This document shows positions 25,575 through 33,395 of a stretch of 64,000 nucleotides of DNA, one piece after another; within the stretch, counting starts at the first letter, position 1; every line of letters begins with the position of its first letter. Under the pieces are notes generated by a model, which did not search any database, was not told the DNA's origin, and saw only the letters and a list, made by a program, of their open reading frames with translations. The translations under genes were made by a program, and so were the position numbers. The stretch is from Hyphomicrobium sp. D-2 (GTDB lineage: Bacteria; Pseudomonadota; Alphaproteobacteria; Rhizobiales; Hyphomicrobiaceae), in the NCBI RefSeq assembly GCF_029872155.1, contig NZ_JARXLA010000002.1, forward strand, positions 310,001 through 374,000, given 5' to 3'.

Positions 25575-27560
25575 ATGGTCGTTGAGCTTGGCCACTTTGC
25601 GCTGGTGCTGGCGCTGCTGGTTGCCATCTTCCAGATGCTGGTACCCTTTTATGGCTCGCGCGTTGGCGACGATCGCATGATGGCGGTGGCGGACCCCGCT
25701 GCGATCTGTCAGCTCGGCCTGCTCTCGCTCGCGTTTCTCTGTCTGACTATCGCGTATGTTTCGTCAGACTTCTCGGTTGCCAACGTCGTCGCGAATTCGC
25801 ATTCAACCAAGCCGCTGATCTATCGCATCTCCGGTGTGTGGGGAAACCATGAAGGCTCCATGCTTTTGTGGGTGCTTATTCTGGCGCTGTTCGGCGCGGC
25901 GGTGGCTGCGTTCGGACGCAATCTGCCGGCCAGCCTGAAGGCGAATGTGCTGAGCGTGCAGGCGTCGATCGCCGTAGCGTTCATGCTGTTCATTCTGCTG
26001 ACTTCGAACCCGTTCCTGCGCCTCGACCCACCGCCCGCTGACGGAAACGGTCTCAATCCGATCCTGCAGGACCCGGCGCTCGCGTTCCACCCGCCGTTCC
26101 TTTACGCGGGTTATGTCGGTTTCTCGATCGCGTATTCATTCGCGGTAGCGGCGCTGATCGACGGACGCATCGATGCCGCCTGGGCGCGCTGGGTGCGACC
26201 GTGGACGCTGGCGGCATGGATGTTCCTGACGCTCGGCATCGCGATGGGTTCCTGGTGGGCCTACTACGAACTCGGCTGGGGTGGCTGGTGGTTCTGGGAC
26301 CCGGTTGAAAATGCGTCGTTCATGCCCTGGCTGGCGGGCACTGCGCTGCTACATTCAGCGCTGGTGATGGAAAAGCGCGACGCGCTGAAAGTCTGGACGG
26401 TGCTGCTGGCCATCCTGACGTTCTCGCTGTCGCTGATGGGCACGTTCCTTGTACGCTCGGGCATCCTGACGTCGGTGCATGCGTTTGCGGTTGATCCGCA
26501 GCGCGGTGTGTTCGTGCTGGCGATCATGGCGCTGTTTACCGGCGGCGGTCTGGCGATGTTCGCGCTGCGCGCCAGCGATTTGCGCCAGGGCGGTATTTTC
26601 GCGCCGATCAGCCGCGAAGGCAGTCTCGTCCTCAACAACATCCTGCTGACTACGGCGTGCGCGACGGTGTTCATCGGCACCCTGTATCCGCTGGCGCTGG
26701 AATCGCTGACCGGCGCGAAAATTTCCGTCGGCGCGCCTTACTTCGACTGGACGTTCGGGCCGCTGATGGTGCCGCTGCTGATGGCGCTGCCGTTCGGTCC
26801 GCTGCTGGCGTGGAAGCGCGGCGATATTCTGGGCGCTGCGCAACGGCTGATGGTGGCGATGCTCGTTGCGGTTGTCGTGATGGCGGCAACGCTGGCCGTC
26901 ATGCAGCGCGGGCCGTGGCTGGCGCCGTTCGGCGTAGCGCTGGGTGTGTTCGTGATGCTGGGTGCGGTTTCGGAGATCGTCTGGCGCATCCGTCTTGGCG
27001 ACGTGCCGTTTAGCGATGCAATGCGGCGGCTGATCAATCTGCCCCGGTCCGCATTTGGTACGGCGCTGGCGCACTTTGGCGTCGGCATGCTGGTTGTAGG
27101 TGTGGTTGCGACGAGCGCTTACCGTCAGGAGAAGATCCTGGTGATGAAGGCTGGTGAGACAACGTCCATCGCCGGCTATGAGGTCACGTTCCGGGGTGTC
27201 GCGCCGCGGACCGGCCCCAACTACCGCGAAGAAGTGGCGATGTTCGACGCCTATCGTGGCGGCACGCTGGTGAGCCATCTGGAGCCAGCACGACGCGTCT
27301 ACGATATGCCGCCGGAGCCGACGACCGAGGCCGGTATCCATGCGGGTTGGCGCGGCGATCTTTATGTGGTGCTGGGTGATACCCAGCAGGCTGGCGGGCA
27401 CGCGATCCGGATCTATTTCAATCCGATGGTGCGTTTCATCTGGCTGGGCGCGGTGGTGATGTTCATCGCCGGTGCTGTCTCGCTGTCTGATCGCCGACTG
27501 CGTGTCGGTGCGCCCGGCAGGGCTCGGCGGTCGGTCGCTGCTGCCGCGCCCGCTGAGTGA
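25575..27560 (+). CDS. ccmF: Cytochrome c haem lyase subunit CcmF (CycK)
   Basis: This 661-residue multi-span membrane protein transfers haem from CcmE to apocytochrome c. The haem-handling tryptophan-rich motif is WGGWWFWDPVENASFMPW. Conserved histidine loops include SVWGNHEGS-type GVWGNHEGSMLLW and LHSALVMEKR. Around fifteen hydrophobic segments are visible. I used the ATG at 25575 with AGGA upstream. The stop overlaps the ccmH start by one base (TGATG). Confidence 0.97.
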   Translation: MVVELGHFALVLALLVAIFQMLVPFYGSRVGDDRMMAVADPAAICQLGLLSLAFLCLTIAYVSSDFSVANVVANSHSTKPLIYRISGVWGNHEGSMLLWVLILALFGAAVAAFGRNLPASLKANVLSVQASIAVAFMLFILLTSNPFLRLDPPPADGNGLNPILQDPALAFHPPFLYAGYVGFSIAYSFAVAALIDGRIDAAWARWVRPWTLAAWMFLTLGIAMGSWWAYYELGWGGWWFWDPVENASFMPWLAGTALLHSALVMEKRDALKVWTVLLAILTFSLSLMGTFLVRSGILTSVHAFAVDPQRGVFVLAIMALFTGGGLAMFALRASDLRQGGIFAPISREGSLVLNNILLTTACATVFIGTLYPLALESLTGAKISVGAPYFDWTFGPLMVPLLMALPFGPLLAWKRGDILGAAQRLMVAMLVAVVVMAATLAVMQRGPWLAPFGVALGVFVMLGAVSEIVWRIRLGDVPFSDAMRRLINLPRSAFGTALAHFGVGMLVVGVVATSAYRQEKILVMKAGETTSIAGYEVTFRGVAPRTGPNYREEVAMFDAYRGGTLVSHLEPARRVYDMPPEPTTEAGIHAGWRGDLYVVLGDTQQAGGHAIRIYFNPMVRFIWLGAVVMFIAGAVSLSDRRLRVGAPGRARRSVAAAAPAE

Positions 27561-28147
27561 TGCAGGTTCATGGGACGCAACGCATGACGCTGCAACACAT
27601 CGGCAAGTTGGCGAACCGATTTGCGGTTGGCGCGCGGCGATTGGTTCTGGCCGCTGCCGGCATGATGCTGCTGGCAATCTCGGCCATGGCGGTGCAGCCC
27701 GATGAAATTCTGTCCGACCCCGCACTTGAGGCGCGCGCCCGCGCGATCTCGGCAGAGCTGCGCTGTCTCGTGTGTCAGAACCAATCCATCGATGACAGCA
27801 ATGCTCCGCTCGCGCGTGATCTGCGGGTGCTGGTGCGTGAACGCCTGCAGACGGGCGAAACCGATGCTCAGGTGCTGCAGTTCATCGAGGATCGCTATGG
27901 CGAGTTCGTGCTGTTGCGTCCGCCGCTGAACATGAGCACGCTGCTGCTGTGGCTGGCGCCGATACTGGCGCTTGTGCTGGCAGTTTGGACGACGGCGCGG
28001 GCATGGCGCCGCCGTCAGGATCAGATTGCGGTGGTCGACGAAGCCCCGGCGCGGCAAACGCCACTGACGCCGGATGAAAAACGCAAGCTGCAAGAACTGC
28101 TCAAGCAGCAAGGCGGTGAGTCGTCGACGACGCCCGAACAAAAGTAG
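27560..28147 (+). CDS. ccmH: Cytochrome c maturation protein CcmH (CycL)
   Basis: This 195-residue thiol-reducing subunit of the haem lyase complex has a signal/anchor segment (about 28-45). The redox motif LRCLVCQNQSIDDSNAPLA includes C69 and C72. GETDAQVLQFIEDRYGEFVL follows, and a second helix STLLLWLAPILALVLAVW. The charged tail extends past the usual core. The start overlaps the ccmF stop. No ccmG/dsbE gene is seen after it. Confidence 0.96.
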   Translation: MQVHGTQRMTLQHIGKLANRFAVGARRLVLAAAGMMLLAISAMAVQPDEILSDPALEARARAISAELRCLVCQNQSIDDSNAPLARDLRVLVRERLQTGETDAQVLQFIEDRYGEFVLLRPPLNMSTLLLWLAPILALVLAVWTTARAWRRRQDQIAVVDEAPARQTPLTPDEKRKLQELLKQQGGESSTTPEQK

Positions 28148-28257
28148 TCATTGCGCCATCAGAGTCGGCGGACCGGCGTGACGCGCAAAGCTAGTCGGTG
28201 CCGTGTTCCGCTGCTTGAGCCTTTCAGCGTTTCGTTGAATCGCAGAAAGGTCCTTGT

Positions 28258-28282
28258 CGGAAAACCGATTTCCACTTTTCCG
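28258..28282. repeat. Short inverted repeat between convergent genes
   Basis: CGGAAAA (28258-28264) and TTTTCCG (28276-28282) form an inverted repeat in the 143-base space between the convergent ccmH and serine protease genes. Similar CGGAAAACCG-type palindromes are familiar between genes in Hyphomicrobiales. It may serve as a terminator for one or both genes. Confidence 0.4.
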
Positions 28283-28290
28283 GAAGCACT

Positions 28291-29451
28291 CTAAGGCTTG
28301 CCCTGTCCCGAACTGGTGCGCGCGCTGGGAATTTTCCCGGTGACGATTTCGCTTTCGCCCGCCAACGCATTCAGCAGTGAATAGCTTGCAAAGCCGGTTG
28401 GAGGTATCTGCGACGCGCGCTCGAAAGCCATGATAGCGGTGCGCAGTTGAGGACCATAGACGCCGTCGCGCGGGCCCATGTAGAGCCCCCGCTGAGCGAG
28501 CAGTTCCTGCAGCCGCGAAATGTCTTTGTGGCTGCTGACCGTATCGGCTGCAAGAAACGCTGTCAGCGATTTATCAAACGATTGCGCATTGACGCCCGTG
28601 TTGGCGACGTCGTCAGCCTTGAAGCGATGCAGGACCTCGCCGTTGAGCATGATGACCTTCGACTGCACGTAGGTGCCGACATTGATGCCGACGATCTCCG
28701 GCCCGGACGCGCCTTCCATCAGTAGCGGGGAACCGGACGAGGCGGCGCCGGTATCGCAAGTGTGCAGCAGAAGCTGATCGGAATTTGTGAAGTCGCGCCG
28801 GATTGTTTTCCAGTCCGCATCGTCGAACGAGCGCCGCACCAGACAGCCGGAGTTGAGCATCGGCTGCCATTTCGGCAGATCGCGATGGAACGCGGCGTTG
28901 AAAACACGCCCTGATGTCGACAGCTTCATCACCTCATCAACCGGCTTGGAAGTGACGGTGAATGTGCCCTTGCTGCAGGCGGGCTGCTCCAGACGCACGA
29001 AGGCCCAGTCGCGCGTTGCGTCGATGGGTGGATGAACATTGAGACGCGTCGAGCCGGCAAACACGTTGGCTTCCGCGGCACCGTTTTTGGCGCCGGCTAT
29101 GGCGTATTTCCGACTTGTCCCGTGCAGGCGGAACGACAAATCGGTGAGCTGCAGCGGCTTTTGTCCCGCGGTTCGGTAGAGGCAGTGCGCAGCGGTGCCG
29201 ATGACGTCCGGTGCAACACAAAAGGCCGTGCAAACGGAGTTGAAGGTCGAATCGAAAAACAGGCCCAGTCGATCGCCGACATGCTGCATCGACTTTGGCA
29301 ACGGAACGCGATCATCGCGGCCAAAAACCGAGGCTGTCGCCTGCGGGCCTGTCAGCGCCAGCCCCCCCAGGAGGACTACCATGAGCGTGGCGGGCACGCA
29401 CTTCTGGGCAGGCCGCCTGTCGGAGGCGGGTGAAAAACGCTTCATACGCAA
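28291..29451 (-). CDS. Secreted trypsin-like serine protease with C-terminal peptidoglycan-binding-like domain
   Basis: This 386-residue protein has an N-terminal signal segment (VPATLMVVLLGGLALTG). A chymotrypsin-fold protease follows, with the triad H89 (GTAAHC), D148 (ATRDWAFV) and S239 (GAASSGSPLL, replacing the usual GDSGGP). Near the C-terminus, SRLQELLAQRGLYMGPRDGV and YGPQLRTAIMAFERAS resemble a PG_binding_1 domain. It probably acts in the periplasm close to the wall. It is divergently arranged with degP across 138 bases. ATG codons at 29451 and 29445 are both possible starts. Confidence 0.82.
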   Translation of the reverse strand: MRMKRFSPASDRRPAQKCVPATLMVVLLGGLALTGPQATASVFGRDDRVPLPKSMQHVGDRLGLFFDSTFNSVCTAFCVAPDVIGTAAHCLYRTAGQKPLQLTDLSFRLHGTSRKYAIAGAKNGAAEANVFAGSTRLNVHPPIDATRDWAFVRLEQPACSKGTFTVTSKPVDEVMKLSTSGRVFNAAFHRDLPKWQPMLNSGCLVRRSFDDADWKTIRRDFTNSDQLLLHTCDTGAASSGSPLLMEGASGPEIVGINVGTYVQSKVIMLNGEVLHRFKADDVANTGVNAQSFDKSLTAFLAADTVSSHKDISRLQELLAQRGLYMGPRDGVYGPQLRTAIMAFERASQIPPTGFASYSLLNALAGESEIVTGKIPSARTSSGQGKP

Positions 29452-29532
29452 TGCCTCGGCTGAGGGGCTGGGTAAACGCCCCCTTTATTACGAAGTGTTA
29501 AGGCAATCGAAAGGCTGCCGTAATCCCGGCTC

Positions 29533-29546
29533 CTCTAGGTCTAGAG
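29533..29546. promoter_or_regulatory. Short palindrome in the protease/degP divergent region
   Basis: CTCTAG (29533-29538) and CTAGAG (29541-29546) form a two-base-spaced inverted repeat about 45 bases before the degP start. It could be an operator shared by the divergent genes. No matching site was noticed elsewhere, so this is tentative. Confidence 0.25.
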
Positions 29547-29589
29547 CTGACGAAGGAATGTCACGCATCAAGAATGGAGGTTCGTCCGC

Positions 29590-31131
29590 ATGCCAACCCA
29601 TCCCAGCTCGCCCGAAGCCGTAGCAAAGAGCGGGCCAACAAAAACGTTCGCACGCGATTTGCGCCGGACAGCCGCTGCCGCGGTTCTCGGTGCCGGACTG
29701 GTGGGCTTCGGCCTTGCCCAGTACGCGCCGCCGGCCGTCGCCCAGTTCAACTCCGGCGCTCAGCAGCCGTCTTTCGCCGACATCGTCGAGCGCGTTAAGC
29801 CTGCTGTTGTCTCGATTTCGACCACCAATGAAGTCAAGGTTGCCGACCGTAGCGGTGGCCCTGGCGGTAACAAGTTCGAGGGTATCCCCGGTCTTCCTGA
29901 TGACCACCCGCTGAACGAGTTCTTCAAGAACATGCCCGGCGGCCAGGGTGGCCAGGGCGGTCCGATGCAGCAGCGTCCGCGCCAGGCAGCCGGTTCTGGC
30001 TTCGTTGTCTCGCCGGATGGCTACATCGTTACCAACAACCACGTTGTTGATGGTGCAACCAAGGTAAAGGTGAGCTTCGACGACCAGGAAGAGATCGATG
30101 CCAAGATCGTCGGCACCGATCCGCGCACGGACATTGCACTGCTGAAGATCGAGCCGAAGAAGCCACTGACATCTGTGAAGCTGGCTGAGAAGAACCCGCG
30201 CGTTGGCGAATGGGTTGTTGCGGTCGGCAATCCGTTCGGTCTCGGCGGCACGGTGACTGCCGGTATCGTTTCGGCGCAGGCCTGCAACATCGGCGGCCCG
30301 TACGACTACATGCAGATCGACGCTGCTGTGAACCACGGCAACTCGGGCGGCCCGACGTTCAACATGGACGGCGAAGTCGTTGGCGTGAACACCGCCATTT
30401 ACAGCCCCACGGGTGGTAACGTCGGCATCGCGTTCGCTGTGCCTTCGGACACCGTCAGCCGTGTGATCGGACAGCTCCAGAAGGGCGGCAAGGTGAGCCG
30501 CGGTTGGCTCGGCGTTAAGATCCAGAACATCGACAAGGATCTTGCCGGTAGCCTTGGTCTGAAGGAGCCGAAGGGCGCCATCATCAGCGAAGTGATGAAG
30601 GATGGTCCGGCTGCTGATGCTGGTCTCAAGGTTGAAGACGCGATCCTGGCCGTCAACGATGAAGACATCGACGACAGCCGCGATCTGGCCCGCACGATTG
30701 CTGACCTGCCTGCAAAGGACACCGTCGACATCAAGGTGTGGCGCGACAAGGGCGAGAAGGTGCTGAAGGTAAAGCTGGGCACCTACCCGAACTCAGCTGC
30801 TGACACCGAAGAAGAGCCGGAAACGCCGAAGCAGGAAGATCTGAGCGGCAACATCGACCTGAAGCAGCTTGGCCTCAGCATCAAGGCTGGCCAGGGCAAG
30901 GATGGCGGAGTTGTTATCTCGGAAGTCGATCCGAACTCGGACGCCGCACTGAAGGGCATCAAGGAAGGTGACATCGTTCTTCGCGCTGCCAACGAATCCG
31001 TCAAGACGCCGGAGGATGTTGCCAAGGCAGTGAAGAAGGCACAGGACGATGGTCTGCCGGCAGTGATGTTCCACATCAAGAAGGGTGGCGATCAGACGAT
31101 CCTGGTTGCTGTCCCACTTAAGAAGGGCTGA
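29590..31131 (+). CDS. degP: Periplasmic serine endoprotease DegP (Do/HtrA family)
   Basis: This 513-residue envelope quality-control protease has a signal segment near 25-50 (TAAAAVLGAGLVGFGLAQYA). The protease domain has H151 in VTNNHVVDGA, D181 in DPRTDIALLKIE and S252 in VNHGNSGGP. PDZ1 starts near SRGWLGVKIQNIDK and PDZ2 covers about 420-505 (LSIKAGQGKDGGVVISEVDP). A Gly/Gln-rich loop lies at about 115-130. GGAGG precedes the ATG at 29590. Codon use here (many GAAG/AAGG codons) suggests high expression. A terminator follows. Confidence 0.96.
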   Translation: MPTHPSSPEAVAKSGPTKTFARDLRRTAAAAVLGAGLVGFGLAQYAPPAVAQFNSGAQQPSFADIVERVKPAVVSISTTNEVKVADRSGGPGGNKFEGIPGLPDDHPLNEFFKNMPGGQGGQGGPMQQRPRQAAGSGFVVSPDGYIVTNNHVVDGATKVKVSFDDQEEIDAKIVGTDPRTDIALLKIEPKKPLTSVKLAEKNPRVGEWVVAVGNPFGLGGTVTAGIVSAQACNIGGPYDYMQIDAAVNHGNSGGPTFNMDGEVVGVNTAIYSPTGGNVGIAFAVPSDTVSRVIGQLQKGGKVSRGWLGVKIQNIDKDLAGSLGLKEPKGAIISEVMKDGPAADAGLKVEDAILAVNDEDIDDSRDLARTIADLPAKDTVDIKVWRDKGEKVLKVKLGTYPNSAADTEEEPETPKQEDLSGNIDLKQLGLSIKAGQGKDGGVVISEVDPNSDAALKGIKEGDIVLRAANESVKTPEDVAKAVKKAQDDGLPAVMFHIKKGGDQTILVAVPLKKG

Positions 31132-31157
31132 GCCGTAACCCACGGCGGCTGAAGCCA

Positions 31158-31199
31158 AAGGCGGTCTGCACCTTCTCCCGTGCGGGCCGCCTTAATGTT
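31158..31199 (+). terminator. Terminator after degP
   Basis: AAGGCGG (31158-31164) pairs with CCGCCTT (31187-31193), with extra pairing of GCAC and GTGC inside. AATGTTTT follows. It lies between degP and the next two-component pair. Confidence 0.6.
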
Positions 31200-31275
31200 T
31201 TAGGGTGGCGCCATTGCGCCGCTTCAAGGAAAATACGAATCAGAGCAGCGGGCAGCAATTACGGGCGGTGAGAAA

Positions 31276-31956
31276 ATGCACGTGCTAGTGGTCGAAGATG
31301 ATCGCGAAACAGCCCATTTTCTGCAGAAGGCACTGAAGGAAAGCGGCCACGCGGCGGATCTCGCTGGCGATGGCGAAACTGGCCAATCGCTGGCCGAGCA
31401 GGGCGCCTATGACGTGCTGATCGTTGATCGCATGCTGCCGCGCCTCGATGGCCTTTCGATGATCAGGGAACTGCGCAACAGAGGTGTGCGCACGCCGGTT
31501 CTCATACTTTCGGCGCTGGGTGAGGTTGACGATCGCGTCAAGGGCCTGCGCGCTGGCGGCGACGATTATCTCACCAAACCCTATGCCTATTCCGAACTGC
31601 TTGCGCGCGTTGAAGCGCTGGCCCGCCGCGCCGTGCCGGAGGAGCAGGAAACGCGCTATGTGGTCGATGGTCTGGTGCTTGATCGGCTGTCGCATCGCGT
31701 GACGCGCGATGGCGAAGCGATCCAGTTGCAGCCGCGCGAATATCGTCTGCTGGAATATCTGATGAAGCATGCCGGGCAGGTGGTGACTCGCACCATGCTG
31801 CTTGAGCACGTATGGGACTATCACTTCGATCCGCAAACCAACGTGATCGATGTGCACGTTTCGCGCCTGCGGGCGAAGATCGACAAGAACTTTGAAAAGC
31901 CTCTTCTGCATACGGTGCGTGGGGCAGGATACACGATCCGTGATGGCCCTGCCTGA
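31276..31956 (+). CDS. OmpR-family response regulator
   Basis: This 226-residue regulator has a receiver domain with VVEDD and phospho-acceptor D51 in LIVDRMLPRLDGL, then GDDYLTKPYAYSELLARVEA. A C-terminal winged helix follows (LQPREYRLLEYLMKHAGQVV, TNVIDVHVSRLRAKID). The kinase gene begins 14 bases before its stop, so the pair is translationally coupled. The pair sits between degP and glnE, a position conserved in rhizobia. The stimulus is unknown. Confidence 0.92.
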   Translation: MHVLVVEDDRETAHFLQKALKESGHAADLAGDGETGQSLAEQGAYDVLIVDRMLPRLDGLSMIRELRNRGVRTPVLILSALGEVDDRVKGLRAGGDDYLTKPYAYSELLARVEALARRAVPEEQETRYVVDGLVLDRLSHRVTRDGEAIQLQPREYRLLEYLMKHAGQVVTRTMLLEHVWDYHFDPQTNVIDVHVSRLRAKIDKNFEKPLLHTVRGAGYTIRDGPA

Positions 31957-33356
31957 CCGCATCTCCCGCGCCCTGTCGACAACGGCGTTCCGCGTTGCCG
32001 CCATAACGGTGGCGGTTTACCTGGTTTTTTCCGGGACCGTCATCGGGCTGTTGCTGTGGCAGTCGAACCGCGTGCTGACGGATCAGGTTCTGGTGACGTT
32101 GGGTGCGGAAGCCGACCTGCTGAAAGCCGAAGCGCAAAGCGGCGATCGCGAGGCGATTGTTCGCGCGGTGACGGCGCGTAGCCGTGCAGGTGGTCCGGGG
32201 CTTTATTTTCTAGCTGATCGCAGCGGTCGAAAGCTGGCTGGAAACCTGAGCCGGTTGCCGCCCGAGATTGCCGCGCATCCCACCGGTGGCGTGTTCCGCT
32301 ATTCTGCTGATGCAGAAGACGGTAGTGGTGATCGTCTGGCGGTTGCCATTCCGGTTGATATCGGCGCCGGTGCGCAGTTGATCGTCGGCCGCGATGTTGA
32401 CGAGCAGCGCCGCTTCGCCGGCGAAATGGGCACGATGTATTTTCTGGCGCTTGGCATTCTTACGCTGGGCGGATTGCTGGCCGGTTTCGCTGCCAGTCGC
32501 ATTGCGCTGAAGCGCGTGGAAACGATCAACACCGCGGCGCGCTCAATCATGGCCGGTGATATGTCCCGTCGCATTGCGGTTAGCGGAACCGGCGATGAAT
32601 ACGATGGGCTTGCAACCAATCTGAACGCGATGCTGGAGCGCATCGAAGCGCTGATGAACGGCCTGCGTGAAGTCTCCGACAACATCGCCCACGATCTGAA
32701 AACGCCGCTAACACGGCTTCGCAACTCGGCTGAGGCGGCACTGCGCGAGCGCGGTGAGGATGCCTACCGGGATGGTCTGGAGCACACCATCGAGAAAGCC
32801 GACGAGCTCATCAAGACCTTCAACAGCCTGCTGCTGGTGGCGAAGCTTGAGGCGGGCGCGCCGGGCGAGAACGCTGAGCGTTTTGCCGTCGGGCATGTCG
32901 TCAGTGATGTTGCCGAGCTTGGCGAGCTCCGTCGCCGGAAGAGCGCGGGATGGGTCTGGGCGTTGCGATTGCCGCCGATCCGGAAATTCACGGCAACCGG
33001 CAGCTTGTGGTGCAGGCGGTGGCGAACCTGATCGAGAACGCCATCAAGTATTCCGGCGGCCCAAACGGCGGGCGGCGCACGCAGATCGACATCGCGCTCA
33101 ATGATCTGCCGGACGCGGTGGAGATTTGCGTGGCCGACAACGGGCCGGGCATTGCGCCGGAAGATCGAGAGCGAGTGCTGAAGCGCTTCGATGCGGCTGG
33201 AGAAGAGCCGTACCGAGCCTGGCGCGCGACCGGTTTGGGCCTGGAGCCTGGTGCAGGCAGTGCGCGCGGCTGCATGGCGGATCGGTGCGGCTTGAGGACC
33301 ATCAGCCGGGTCTGCGTGTTGTTCTGACGCTTCCGAAGCGCGCCCGGGACCGCTAA
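31943..33356 (+). pseudogene. Sensor histidine kinase, disrupted by several small frameshifts
   Basis: The first about 325 codons read normally: a helix near 18-38, a periplasmic sensor, a second helix at about 165-185, a HAMP domain, and the H-box NIAHDLKTPLTRLRN with H250. After about 32915 the homology moves between frames. The N-box VANLIENAIKYSGG and G1 box VADNGPGIAPEDRERVLKRF lie in a second frame. RLEKSRTEPGA lies back in the first, GLGL in the second, and RLHGGSVRLEDHQPGLRVVL in the third. Shifts fall near 32915-32945, 33190, 33226, 33244 and 33263. This means gene decay or poor local sequence. It is the partner of the regulator at 31276. Confidence 0.8.
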
Positions 33357-33395
33357 ACACGGGGGAAGGAAATATCCCGAGTTTAGCGAGGTTAG

